Below the pieces are notes generated by a model. It ran no database searches. It was not told where the DNA came from and saw nothing but the letters and a program-made list of their open reading frames with translations. Shown one piece after another: positions 53,621 to 62,725 of a DNA stretch of 64,000 nucleotides. The stretch lies in the NCBI RefSeq assembly GCF_002368095.1, contig NZ_AP018227.1:8600001-8664000 (forward strand), written 5' to 3'. Positions within the stretch are counted from its first letter, which is position 1. Every line of letters starts with the position of its first letter. The stretch is from Calothrix parasitica NIES-267. Its GTDB lineage: Bacteria > Cyanobacteriota > Cyanobacteriia > Cyanobacteriales > Nostocaceae. The position numbers were made by a program, and so were the translations under genes.

Positions 53621-54715
53621 CTAAATAACGAAACTTTCTGTAATATTAGCATCATTTAAAGCTACTCGAATATTAAATTTATCTCCTAATTCAGCAGTAA
53701 ATTTAAACTGAATATAATTGTCTTTATTTCTAGATGTAACTGTAAAAAACGAGTTACCGGCCGCATCTATACCGCTAAGCTGCAATCCTTGAGGAAGATA
53801 ATTTTCACCATAACCCGGATAGACTCTAGTTAAAATAGCCATGCTTCCGTCGGGTTTTGGTAAAATTGCCACCATCAAAGCAATTAAATTTTCGCCGAAA
53901 TGCATTCCTAAATCAACTGCTTTTCTGATAGCACCAGCGGGGTTATCTGGATTGATTTCCCACAACAATTCAGCAGCTTTCCAACGAATTTCTTCGTTTG
54001 GAGTATTTTTTAATAAATGAATTAAAGCTTTTTCGGAATCAGAATCTAATTTATCTATCTCATCTTGAGTAGCGTATAACTGTCCCACAGCATCTTCAAT
54101 TTTATGAGATTTTGTATCTTCAGAAGGAATATCGGCGAATACAAAAATTGGATTTATAGCTTTCTTCCCAATTATTCCTTCAATATTTTTCCAACCTTCA
54201 TCAATTATATTTTCTAACCAATTACTTAACTGCACTACAGGTTTATTAGAATGTAAAGCTACAAACAAATCATCCAAAGATTGTAACTGTTCAATATCAA
54301 GCTTAGTACTGCTGACTTGCGGTACAAACCCTAATAGGGTTCCCTGCTTGTAAGATTTATCAAGCTGTACCACAACATAACCGATACGATTATTCCAAGT
54401 ATCTTTAGGAAAATAACAACTATCTTCCGAATCTAATATTGGACGACATTCTAAATGTCCTATAAGAGGTAAGTTTAAGTCAGCAATATTGGTACTTACT
54501 CTCGCAACAGCATTCCAACTATAGCTATGTTCTAATGAAGTGGTTACATCCAACATTTGTAAATAGTTGTTAGTTACCAATACCGCTAAAGTATTGTGGT
54601 AAACTTGCTTTGCTTTTTCCGAATCGGGTTGTTGTTGAGCAAATTGCTTTGCTTTATTTCTGTTAGCTTCGGTGATGGGAACGGAAATAGTTAGCTGCTG
54701 TATTGAGATATTCAT
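53621..54715 (-). CDS. DUF1822 family protein
   Basis: 364 aa. The N-terminal part has the family pattern 'ANRNKAKQFAQQQPDSEKAKQVYHNTLAVLVTNNYLQML' (parts VYHNTLAVLVTNNYLQML), then 'ESYSWNAVARVSTNIADL'-like sequence and 'GHLECRPI'. Central 'YVVVQLDKSYKQGTLLGFVP', then a helical HEAT-like stretch 'IHLLKNTPNEEIRWKAAELLW' and a C-terminal beta domain. DUF1822 is almost confined to cyanobacteria and occurs next to CHAT and sigma-like genes; its function is unknown. The gap to the upstream sigma-like gene is 34 bp, so they are probably one transcript. Confidence 0.88.
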   Translation of the reverse strand: MNISIQQLTISVPITEANRNKAKQFAQQQPDSEKAKQVYHNTLAVLVTNNYLQMLDVTTSLEHSYSWNAVARVSTNIADLNLPLIGHLECRPILDSEDSCYFPKDTWNNRIGYVVVQLDKSYKQGTLLGFVPQVSSTKLDIEQLQSLDDLFVALHSNKPVVQLSNWLENIIDEGWKNIEGIIGKKAINPIFVFADIPSEDTKSHKIEDAVGQLYATQDEIDKLDSDSEKALIHLLKNTPNEEIRWKAAELLWEINPDNPAGAIRKAVDLGMHFGENLIALMVAILPKPDGSMAILTRVYPGYGENYLPQGLQLSGIDAAGNSFFTVTSRNKDNYIQFKFTAELGDKFNIRVALNDANITESFVI

Positions 54716-54749
54716 GAGTAAATACCGTAAGTAGTTAATTATATTTTTG

Positions 54750-55397
54750 CTAAGTGTCTATATATCCTTGCAAGCGACCAAAAGCTAACAAGCAAGGAAG
54801 ACATTTGTGGTTGTAGAAATGATTGAGAGTGCTTTCTCTTTTACCAAACTTTTCGGCTAATTCCCGCCAAGTTTTTTCATTCGGTGGTAATTTATGTTGA
54901 AACAATACCTGACAGTTAATATGCGGAGATGCACGAACGTGGAGACGACGCAATTCATTACCCTGTGTTTCAATCCATTCTAAAGTTTCTTCTAAAATGG
55001 GTTGCGGCTTTTCCGGTGCAGGTAAGTTATCAACTGGATCTATAAAGTTTAATTCTTCATTTTCTGACTTAGTTGCTCGGGTTTTATTGTCTATCGCTAT
55101 TTGTTGACGAATATCCAAAAGTCTGTATTTAAGATGAACATTAAACCAAGTAATTACATTAGCTTGAGATGCATCATATTTATTTATACTTCTACAAAAC
55201 CAAAACCAAGTTTGCTGCAAAGCATCTTCATAATATTGTGGAATAATATCTCCACCCAACCAAATTTTCCCCGACTGCTGCATTTGGTAAATCAACTGAT
55301 TTAGCAACTGCTGTCGTTTCAGACTACCAGGGGGATGCTGACAAACCTGTGTCGCTAATTGGTTGAGTTGCTCGTTTAAACCATCAGAATATGCCAT
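54750..55397 (-). CDS. Sigma-70-like factor
   Basis: 215 aa. 'YYEDALQQTWFWFCRSINKYD' and 'NVITWFNVHLKYRLLDIRQQ' (residues ~58-105) correspond to sigma region 2, and 'TWRELAEKFGKRESTLNHFYNHKCLPCLL' (parts TWRELAEKFGKRESTLNHFY) to a helix-turn-helix like region 4. The segment between is long and acidic. It is a divergent relative of ECF or other short sigma factors in cyanobacteria. As the first gene of the block it could redirect RNA polymerase to its own promoter or to target genes. Whether it binds core polymerase is untested. Confidence 0.75.
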   Translation of the reverse strand: MAYSDGLNEQLNQLATQVCQHPPGSLKRQQLLNQLIYQMQQSGKIWLGGDIIPQYYEDALQQTWFWFCRSINKYDASQANVITWFNVHLKYRLLDIRQQIAIDNKTRATKSENEELNFIDPVDNLPAPEKPQPILEETLEWIETQGNELRRLHVRASPHINCQVLFQHKLPPNEKTWRELAEKFGKRESTLNHFYNHKCLPCLLAFGRLQGYIDT

Positions 55398-55962
55398 ATG
55401 CGTAATGCTAATATATAACTGAAAAACGAATGATATATCGGACGTTGCTCTCGCACGGTTGCTCCTGCAATGGGTTTGAAATTTTCCACTTTGTGAGACT
55501 GTCAGACGTAATCCCAGAATCCGCCTATATCTTTACAAAACTTTACATTTTTTCAACCAAATTGCAATTCAGTTTTGTGCAAAGTTATACAAGAGACAAA
55601 GCTGAAGTCTAGAGAATTCTTAACGAACCTCACCCTTAATCCCTCTTCCGCAGTTGCTATCTCCTTACGGAGACGCTCCCGCTAACAACGGTCGTGTTCC
55701 TCCCCAACGCACTGCTCTCCTTATTAAAGAGAGGGAAGATTTTAAGTGAAAACTGCTATACAAACCGGCTTACATGGAATATAAGCAAATAGGTACAGAA
55801 AAACTCAAATATGCAGCAGAAAGTAGATTAAGTTAAAATTCTTGTCCTTATTCCCTTAACCAAATTATGATTTTCAATGCCGAATTACTTATACTGTGGG
55901 TGAATGTTATAAATACCGATTTTATTTTATGATAATTAGCCAGTTGAATTATTGAATTAGAT
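55398..55962. other. Upstream region of the sigma-like gene, with a dispersed repeat
   Basis: 565 bp with no convincing gene. A 60-codon frame at 55430-55612 is not credible. At 55626-55735 lies an ACCTCACCC...GAGAGGG element carrying an internal GCG-rich insert (CTTACGGAGACGCTCCCGCTAAC in part). The promoter of the sigma-like gene must lie in 55398-55620. Confidence 0.5.
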
Positions 55963-56166
55963 ATGAAAGAGCAAGAAGTTATCAGAGTCTTGGGTAGTGC
56001 TATCTCTAACATTACTAAGAATAGAAACGCTTTTGCGATTAGAGAATTGCAGGAACTAAAAAGTAGATTTGAGAAAATAGTAAAGCAACAAGCCGAGAAA
56101 AAGGTTAAGAAAAAAATAGTAGAAGAGTATATTGCACCCGAAGATATGCCAGATGAACCTAATTAA
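55963..56166 (+). CDS. Small hypothetical protein
   Basis: 67 aa. Highly charged and helical: 'MKEQEVIRVLGSAISNITKN', 'FAIRELQELKSRFEKIVKQ' and a Lys-rich 'AEKKVKKKIVEEYIAPEDMP' tail. No membrane helix or motif. The ATG has AGATATG context without a strong ribosome site. Codon use looks normal and it is isolated by non-coding DNA on both sides, so it is probably a real small gene, but a spurious frame is possible. Confidence 0.5.
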   Translation: MKEQEVIRVLGSAISNITKNRNAFAIRELQELKSRFEKIVKQQAEKKVKKKIVEEYIAPEDMPDEPN

Positions 56167-56230
56167 AATAAATTAAATGCTCTATTCATCAACCTTTGAC
56201 CTGCTCTAGGCTTTAACCTTTAACCTAAAC

Positions 56231-57973
56231 TCATTCTTTACAGCGATAAAGTTGATAGGGAATACCTATTCGATAATGTTGATTTTTATCAATATTGCAA
56301 GATAATGACTGAGATACTTTGAGGTTATCTGGATAATTGCGTCGTATTCTCCCCGGTGCAAATATCCATAAATTCAGTTGAGAAATATTTTGATTGGGTA
56401 ATTCTGAAAGCTTATCGAAAACGGTTTCCCAGCTATCTGCTTGGTTTAAAAAAGCAAATTTAGAATATTTATGAGCAATCATATTATTGCTTTTATCTTT
56501 AATTCTATTTGTTAAATTTTGAGTTTCTCTTTCCAAAGCTAAAGCATAACTCAACCCCAAAGCTACATCCTGAGAATTTCGATAAGCCATTACAGCCAAT
56601 ACAGGAATGCTCTTATCTTGATAAATATTTTGCGCTACTTGTTGGGGTAAATATGCTTTTTGGAAACCTAAGTTAGAGACAACAAAAAAGCAACTGATAA
56701 AGCCAATTATTAAAATAACTGGTAATTGGTAATTTTGTATTTTGTATTTGAAAGTATCTGATTTTTGTAAATTTGTAGTTGTTTCGCGAATCAAACCGGC
56801 TGCAATTAAAGCACTGAAGCTGGGATAATAAATAAAGTTGTAGCGGGGTGCGACTGTGATATCTTTACCGAGTATGTAGGAAATCGCAAATATTTCTAAT
56901 AAAACTAGAGTTGTGAAAATGAGTAAAGTTTGAGTTGATAAACGAGTTGTGGGTTCTTGTAATAGCAGCTTGATTCCTTTAAATACTTTCCATCCCAACC
57001 AACCCGCAAATAGCAACATTAGCAAACCTGAAATAATTGTAATTGCTGCATGTTGTCCTTCTACAGGTAGCATTACTACCATCACAACCCAACTAATCAA
57101 AGTTTGATATAGCGGTTCGATGTGTTGGGGAGTAGGTAACCAACTGGTTTCCGAGCGGTTTAAATGATTTTGCATTACCCCAAACCAAGGAATAATACCA
57201 ACCACAACCGCACTAACATTTAAGAAAATCAGCGCGAACCAAACTTTTCGGGAATTAAAACTTTTGAGGTTTTTCCAAATTAGCAGTAATAAAGTTGCAG
57301 CTTGAGCGATAAAAGCAAAAATACAGAAATAGTGGATGTAAATAGAAACAACGCTAATAACCGTCCATGACAACCAAATCCAAACTCTAACCTTCACCTG
57401 CTGACTTTGAAAAATATCTCGCTGAATTTGCATAGTCAGCAGCAAAGATAAACTGATTGTCAACATCGGTAGAGTGTAATGTCGTGCTTCTTGAGATAAA
57501 TAAACCGCAAAAGGGGAAACAGCAATAAAAGCAGCACCCATTAATCCAGCTTTACGACAAAACGCAAATCTATTAAGAAAATATATCGCTGGAACCACAG
57601 CTACACCAAACCATACAGATGGCGATCGCAACTTATTTATCCAGTCATTTCCCAGGGGAGTTAGCAATCCCAACCAAGAATACATTCCACAAAAAAACAG
57701 CGGTGGGTGGGTAGATTCTGTAGCAATATTTTGAGCAATCTGAGAACAACTTACCCCCGGTTGATAACTAAAAATATCCCGCAATTTTTCTAAAGGAAAT
57801 ACTATATCTAAAGGAATAGAACTATAATTTTTACCTAAACTAAAGATAGCGGTGATAACTTCATCCATCCACAAAGGTTTAAGTTCTAAATTCCAAAAGC
57901 GTAAAATAATTGCCAGTGAAATAAAAAAAGTTAAACCCAAATAATGTAAATTCAGCTTTCTATTTGTCATCAT
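56231..57973 (-). CDS. GT39/ArnT-type membrane glycosyltransferase-like protein
   Basis: 580 aa with about 10-12 membrane helices. The first loop has 'LELKPLWMDEVITAIFSLG' with the acidic 'DE' found in the dolichyl/undecaprenyl-phosphate-sugar-dependent enzymes, and a later 'FIAVSPFAVYLSQEARHYTLPML' whose 'SQEARHY' matches the conserved 'yaqEaRmY' motif. The C-terminal third is soluble and probably periplasmic. It would use a polyprenyl-phosphate sugar to glycosylate a lipid, protein or polymer outside the membrane. Acceptor unknown; no polysaccharide genes adjacent. It is divergent from the helicase gene. Confidence 0.85.
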   Translation of the reverse strand: MMTNRKLNLHYLGLTFFISLAIILRFWNLELKPLWMDEVITAIFSLGKNYSSIPLDIVFPLEKLRDIFSYQPGVSCSQIAQNIATESTHPPLFFCGMYSWLGLLTPLGNDWINKLRSPSVWFGVAVVPAIYFLNRFAFCRKAGLMGAAFIAVSPFAVYLSQEARHYTLPMLTISLSLLLTMQIQRDIFQSQQVKVRVWIWLSWTVISVVSIYIHYFCIFAFIAQAATLLLLIWKNLKSFNSRKVWFALIFLNVSAVVVGIIPWFGVMQNHLNRSETSWLPTPQHIEPLYQTLISWVVMVVMLPVEGQHAAITIISGLLMLLFAGWLGWKVFKGIKLLLQEPTTRLSTQTLLIFTTLVLLEIFAISYILGKDITVAPRYNFIYYPSFSALIAAGLIRETTTNLQKSDTFKYKIQNYQLPVILIIGFISCFFVVSNLGFQKAYLPQQVAQNIYQDKSIPVLAVMAYRNSQDVALGLSYALALERETQNLTNRIKDKSNNMIAHKYSKFAFLNQADSWETVFDKLSELPNQNISQLNLWIFAPGRIRRNYPDNLKVSQSLSCNIDKNQHYRIGIPYQLYRCKE

Positions 57974-58069
57974 TGAATTATTAACTAGCTGAGGAATTTA
58001 AGCAGGTAAACTACTTATTGGCCTCAATATTTATTTTTAATATAGAAAATCTACAGTTTAACTTCCCAT

Positions 58070-60625
58070 ATGTCAGACGCTAATGTAACAAGTTCAGTGC
58101 CAGAAAATCCTTTGTCAGCCTCGCGATTACCGACTTTGCATACATCTTCGCGTCATATAGAGATTGCAAATATTCGTAATTCTTTACGTATCGGACAACA
58201 GCCAATGGCTGACTGGACGAGTGGTCCCTTAGCAGTATCTGCGGTACCCGGTGCGGGGAAATCAACCGGAATGGCTGCTGCTGCTGCAATTGCGATTGCT
58301 CGTCAATACGAAAACACTGGCTCTTTACGTCCCAAAATTCGCCGTCAATTAGTGGTTGTTACCTTTACTCGTTCTGCTGCTGCTAATATTAAAGCCAAAA
58401 TCCGTAAATATTTAAGGGAAGATTTATCTTTACCTCAAACGGGTTTCATGGTATTCACTCTACACGGTTTAGCGTTGAATATTGCCAGTCGTCATCCCGA
58501 ATTATCAGGTTTAGAATTAGATTTCGTTACTTTAATTACCCCAAATCAAAGCCATCGTTTTGTCAGAACAGCAGTCGAGAAATGGATTGCAAATAATCCC
58601 CGACTCTACGCTAAATTGATGGAAGGAATGCAGTTTGACGGAGAAGAAACCGAAAGATTGCGTCGTCAATCGGTTTTACGCACAGAAGTATTACCAGAAC
58701 TAGCAACAGCAGTAATTCATGAAGCCAAAAGTTCGGGAATGACACCCGAAGATTTGCAGCAATTGAGCCATCAAAGCACCGATGCATACGAAATCTTAAA
58801 AATCGGGTCAGGACTATACGAACAATATCAAACCTTAATGCGCGATAGAGATTTTATCGACTACGACGACATGATACTAGCAGCACTGCGAGTATTAGAA
58901 AACGAAAGCGCGAGAAAAATCGAACAAAAACAAGTATTCGCAGTATTTGAAGACGAAGCGCAAGATTCTAGTCCGCTTCAGACGAAGTTGTTGGAGATAT
59001 TAGCAAGTGGGGATGGGGAGATGGGGAGAAGGGGAGATGGGGAGATGGGGAGAGGGGGAGAGAAGGAGATGGGGAGATGGGGAGATGGGGAGAGGGGGAG
59101 ACAAGGAGAGGGGGAGACAAGGGGACAAGGGAAAATAATCCAAAATCCGTTGCCTAATTCTCAAATTAATTTAATTCGCGTTGGTGACCCCAATCAAGCG
59201 ATTAATTCAACTTTTACACCTGCTGACCCGATTTATTTCCGCCAATTTTGTCAGGAATGCGATTCTCAATCGCGTTTGGCAACTATGGATCAAGCGGGAA
59301 GAAGCAGTAGAATTATTATTGAAACAGCAAACTTTGCTCTCGAATGGGTAAACAGTCTTTACCAAAGCAAACTTAATTCTTCCCCCCATCCCCCCCTCTC
59401 CCCCTCCCCCCCTCCTTCCTTACCCTTCCGCTATCAAAGAATTCTCCCAGTTGACCCAAACGATCCGCAACCGAATGCAAACCCGGCAGCAGTAGGAAGA
59501 GGAGTAGAAATTTACACCCCCACTGATATTCATAACACCGTTGAATTACTGTCAAAAAGAATCGTCGAATTATTTCCCGAAGACAACGAAAACAACGGTA
59601 GTGGGGCGATATTAGTAAGGGAAAATCGTCAGGGAACCTGGTTAAGCCAATTACTTAGACCAATTTGTAAGCAGCATAATATTTTACTTTATGACGTGAG
59701 CGAACAAGACCGGCATTCTCACGTACCAGAAGAAATTTTGGCTATTTTGCAATTTTGCGATAGACCTCATTCACCCGATTTTCTCAAAGCAGCTTTAGGG
59801 GTATTAGTAAAAAGAAGATTAATCGAACCGCAAGATTTAAACGCATTAGCTTCCTTACCCGAGGAATTTTTATATCCTTCTCCCCTAGCACCAGCACAAA
59901 CCGAAGCGGTGAAAAAAACCGCTGATTTTTGTCGTGAATTGCTAAATGCTTGTTTAGAACTACCTATTTACCACTTAATATCTTTCATCGCTTTAAAACT
60001 AGATTACCAACAAGCCGAACTAGCAACAGCAGATAAACTTTCAGAAAGAATCAACAAGCAAATCGCAGGTGAGATTTCCATGAGTACAATGCTCAGAACC
60101 CTGAGCGAAATCGTCAGTTCCGAACGCTTTGAACCAGTAGACACCGAAGATTCAGAAGCACGTTACACAAGACGCAATCAACTGACAGTCATCACCATGC
60201 ATAAAGCCAAAGGTTTAGACTGGGATTACGTATTTTTACCATTTTTGCACGAGAACTTAATACCCGGTAAATCTTGGGTACCACCACAAAGAAAATTCCT
60301 CGGTGACTTTACCTTATCAGAAGTAGCTCGCGCTCAAATCCGCGCTGCACTACACGGTGAATCAAGATTACCCGACGTAACCCAAGCATGGGAACAAGCA
60401 AAACATTTGAAAATAGCCGAAGAATACCGTTTGCTTTACGTAGCGATGACCAGAGCAAAACGGTTATTGTGCATATCAGCAGCCAAAAAAGCACCATTTA
60501 CCTGGAGTAAACCAGATAACCTACAAGACCAACCAGCTTGTCCGTTATTTAATGCATTGAAGCGGGAATTTACCGAATGTATTGTAGAAGAGAAAAATCA
60601 AGTTTTAACATCAATAAAAAATTAA
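58070..60625 (+). CDS. UvrD/Rep-family (SF1) DNA helicase with low-complexity insertions
   Basis: 851 aa. SF1 motifs in order: I 'AVPGAGKSTGMAA', Ia 'VTFTRSAAANIKAKI', II 'FEDEAQDSSPLQ', III 'LIRVGDPNQAINSTF', IV 'DQAGRSSRIIIETAN', V 'TMHKAKGLDWDYVFLP' and VI 'YRLLYVAMTRAKRLL'. The enzyme would unwind DNA 3'-5' in repair. Between II and III about 45 residues of Gly/Glu/Arg/Met repeats are inserted (around 310-360), and between IV and the next domain about 20 Pro/Ser-rich residues (near 440-455). Both are in frame and are made of intergenic-type repeat DNA. No nuclease domain is seen. Confidence 0.92.
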   Translation: MSDANVTSSVPENPLSASRLPTLHTSSRHIEIANIRNSLRIGQQPMADWTSGPLAVSAVPGAGKSTGMAAAAAIAIARQYENTGSLRPKIRRQLVVVTFTRSAAANIKAKIRKYLREDLSLPQTGFMVFTLHGLALNIASRHPELSGLELDFVTLITPNQSHRFVRTAVEKWIANNPRLYAKLMEGMQFDGEETERLRRQSVLRTEVLPELATAVIHEAKSSGMTPEDLQQLSHQSTDAYEILKIGSGLYEQYQTLMRDRDFIDYDDMILAALRVLENESARKIEQKQVFAVFEDEAQDSSPLQTKLLEILASGDGEMGRRGDGEMGRGGEKEMGRWGDGERGRQGEGETRGQGKIIQNPLPNSQINLIRVGDPNQAINSTFTPADPIYFRQFCQECDSQSRLATMDQAGRSSRIIIETANFALEWVNSLYQSKLNSSPHPPLSPSPPPSLPFRYQRILPVDPNDPQPNANPAAVGRGVEIYTPTDIHNTVELLSKRIVELFPEDNENNGSGAILVRENRQGTWLSQLLRPICKQHNILLYDVSEQDRHSHVPEEILAILQFCDRPHSPDFLKAALGVLVKRRLIEPQDLNALASLPEEFLYPSPLAPAQTEAVKKTADFCRELLNACLELPIYHLISFIALKLDYQQAELATADKLSERINKQIAGEISMSTMLRTLSEIVSSERFEPVDTEDSEARYTRRNQLTVITMHKAKGLDWDYVFLPFLHENLIPGKSWVPPQRKFLGDFTLSEVARAQIRAALHGESRLPDVTQAWEQAKHLKIAEEYRLLYVAMTRAKRLLCISAAKKAPFTWSKPDNLQDQPACPLFNALKREFTECIVEEKNQVLTSIKN
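59005..59130 (+). repeat. GGGGAGAT-type repeat inside the helicase coding sequence
   Basis: Tandem variants of GGGGAGATGGGGAGA within the frame, encoding GEMGR/GDGEMGRR-like units. The same unit occurs in a non-coding gap at 9712-9750. A complementary pyrimidine-rich tract CCCCCTCTCCCCCTCC lies at about 59385-59420 in the same gene. Confidence 0.85.
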
Positions 60626-61252
60626 ATTTTTATCTTTATGATTATGAATAAAAAAATTGTTCGTAGTTGCGCTTCAGCGCCAACAATAATAAGTTAAGAG
60701 GGATAATTATTGTAAGTTTGATTAACCCAACATTAGCATTGTAAATAAGAATTTAGATGTGAGATTATATCAGCTTTGCTTAATCAATAGTAGAAATTTA
60801 TCGTCAAGGACAAGAAGTTGAAGTTCTTGATTCTCCTCAAAGTCTATCCGGAGAAGATGTGTTACCAGGGTTTGTTTTAGATTTATCAATTGTATGGGGA
60901 TAAAAGTCGTAGAAGAAGAGGTAAAGATAAATAATTCTTGTAAGTTGGGTTAGGTGCATTTATAATGATGATTTTTAATAAATAAATTAGAAATCGAACC
61001 GCAACCCAACATTATGATTGTGGATAAAAATATGTTCGTAGTTGCGCTTCAGCGCCAACAATAATTGGCGCTAAAGCGCAACTACGAACCTTATAAGATA
61101 TTAGGTTACGACACGAATCACAATTATCGTTTAACCCAATCTACATCTATAAATAATTTTATTGTGAAATCGATAACCAAAATCACTAATTTTTTACTGA
61201 TATTGGTAGACTTCTATTTAAATTAGATTCCATTAATAAAAACTAAAAATAG
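60626..61252. other. Gap with repeats and a Uma2 remnant
   Basis: 627 bp without an intact gene. It contains a half-copy (60659-60690) and a full copy (61034-61089) of a hairpin with arms GTTCGTAGTTGCGCTT / AAGCGCAACTACGAAC, a TTGGGTT...AACCCAA repeat at 60942-61010, and the Uma2 fragment at 60784-60903. Confidence 0.6.
60784..60903 (+). pseudogene. C-terminal remnant of a Uma2-family endonuclease
   Basis: Forty codons between a stop at 60781 and a stop at 60901: 'IVEIYRQGQEVEVLDSPQ' followed by 'LSGEDVLPGFVLDLSIVWG', the usual C-terminus of Uma2 (DUF820) proteins, which are abundant in cyanobacteria. The catalytic part is gone and there is no start codon. A plain decayed fragment. Confidence 0.7.
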
Positions 61253-61951
61253 ATGTATACAGAATTTCTTTTACTATCTCAGATAATATCCAATGACAGC
61301 TTTTTAACCAATCAATCTAAATATAGCCAATCAGAAACAGTAGTTAATCTTTATTCTCGACAGAAATCCCAAAAAAAGCAGGGAAATTTCCGCGATATGC
61401 TTGAAGCATTGGGAGAGCGTGAAACTGGTTTATCGTCGGTCGATTCAAGACAGTATAACTTTGTTAATCCACAACTATATTTTCTTGGTAAATACCAGTT
61501 TGCAGAAATTTTATTAATTCGACTTGGTTATTATAAAGCTCAAGTCTACTTTGGTAATGGTGCCAATAAAAATTATTGGCGAGGTACTTGGACTGGTAAA
61601 AGTGGTATCAATAGTAAAGCTGAATTTCTGAATTCTCCTGAAGTTCAAGAGCAAGCAATTCGTGAAGCTTTTGGTGTTTATTGGCAAGATATCAATTATT
61701 TGATGAACAAAAGAGGTAAATCAATTGAATCTTATTTGTCTCAAGTAAAAACTTTTAATGAGAGCGGAAAGCGTAGAACAATCAAAATTACTCTTTCAGG
61801 AATAATTGCAGCCGCTCATCTCAAAGGTCCCGATAAAATTGTTGATTTGTTAGTCAGTGGTAAAGTTTCTCAAGACCCTTTTGGTACTTCTATCTTGGAA
61901 TATTTTGAAGAATTTGGTAGTTATCAAACAACACCAAACGATTTTTTGTAG
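61253..61951 (+). CDS. Lysozyme-like hypothetical protein
   Basis: 232 aa. The centre resembles a lysozyme/transglycosylase-like domain seen in some cyanobacterial calcium-binding and large secreted proteins: 'MLEALGERETGLSSVDSRQYNFVN' with 'ERE(T/S)G' as the likely catalytic Glu, 'YFLGKYQFAEILLIRLGYY', 'WRGTWTGKSGINSKAEFLNSPEVQEQAIREAF' (parts TWTGKSGINSKAEFL and QEQAIREAF) and 'ITLSGIIAAAHLKGPDKIVDLL'. There is no signal peptide and no repeat domain, so export is unclear. The gene ends about 155 bp before the first CRISPR repeat. Substrate unknown; a cell-wall role is an inference. Confidence 0.65.
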   Translation: MYTEFLLLSQIISNDSFLTNQSKYSQSETVVNLYSRQKSQKKQGNFRDMLEALGERETGLSSVDSRQYNFVNPQLYFLGKYQFAEILLIRLGYYKAQVYFGNGANKNYWRGTWTGKSGINSKAEFLNSPEVQEQAIREAFGVYWQDINYLMNKRGKSIESYLSQVKTFNESGKRRTIKITLSGIIAAAHLKGPDKIVDLLVSGKVSQDPFGTSILEYFEEFGSYQTTPNDFL

Positions 61952-61995
61952 TTATAAATAAAGCAAAAGTGGTTTTCATTTACTTACAATAATTT

Positions 61996-62044
61996 TCCCC
62001 TCTCCTTAATAAGGAGAGGGGTGTCCGGAGGACGGGGTGAGGTT
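61996..62044. repeat. Dispersed repeat just upstream of the CRISPR array
   Basis: CCCCTCTCCTTAATAAGGAGAGGGG hairpin (in parts) followed by GTCCGGAGGACGGGGTGAGG, the reverse of the 32681 copy. It lies 62 bp from the first CRISPR repeat, where the leader should be. Confidence 0.65.
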
Positions 62045-62106
62045 TGTATGTATGCTTCATTCAAACAAAATTCTATTGAAGATCCATTCACATGACGCAT
62101 ACGCAA
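62045..62106 (+). promoter_or_regulatory. Probable CRISPR leader region
   Basis: The 62 bp before the first repeat is AT-rich and non-repetitive. Orientation is inferred: repeats end in TTAGAAAC, resembling the 8-nt 5' handle of crRNAs, and the only strongly degenerate repeat is at the right end. Both point to transcription from left to right. The interval may be shortened by the dispersed repeat at 61996. Confidence 0.4.
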
Positions 62107-62725
62107 GTTTCAATCCCGCTTCCGGGATTCATAAATTAGAAACCCCTATGTTCGAGAAGCGGAAATGGATGAATTTAAGTTTCAATCCCGTTTCCGGGAT
62201 TCATAAATTAGAAACAGTAGGAGAATTTGAAATCCCAATAGAAGTAGAAGAGTTTCAATCCCGTTTCCGGGATTCATAAATTAGAAACCAAATCTGGGAA
62301 ATAACAGAATTCGACAAAAACGACAAGTTTCAATCCCGTTTCCGGGATTCATAAATTAGAAACTCGCAAGACTTTCTCTTTGAAACAGAAAATAATGAGT
62401 TTCAATCCCGTTTCCGGGATTCATAAATTAGAAACATAAAACTTACTACACTAAACGGATGACTCGTATTAGTTTCAATCCCGTTTCCGGGATTCATAAA
62501 TTAGAAACTTGAAAAAAAAGAAATAGCTACATGGAAAACTGAAAGTTTCAATCCCGTTTCCGGGATTCATAAATTAGAAACACCCGTCTTGGTAATAAGC
62601 TCCCCGTCGCTCAATATGTTTCAATCCCGTTTCCGGGATTCATAAATTAGAAACACTTAGCTTCGATAATTTCCATCATTTTAGTTAAAATTCAATCCCG
62701 TTTCCGGGATTCATAAATTAGAAAC
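62107..62725 (+). CRISPR. CRISPR array, nine 37-nt repeats and eight spacers
   Basis: Repeats start at 62107, 62179, 62252, 62327, 62399, 62472, 62545, 62618 and 62689. Each begins GTTTCAATCCCG, has a CCCG/CGGG stem and ends ATAAATTAGAAAC. Spacers are 35, 36, 38, 35, 36, 36, 36 and 34 nt. The first repeat has one change (T to C in the loop at position 13); the last has AA for GT at its start, as expected at the trailer end. The repeat type fits cyanobacterial type I-D or III systems, but no cas gene is in this window. Spacers differ from one another and no match elsewhere in the window was seen. Confidence 0.97.

Noticed and set aside
62037-62279. Open reading frame of 80 codons across the first CRISPR repeats
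   Set aside because: It is translated repeat: the same peptide recurs with each repeat, and the CRISPR array explains the sequence.
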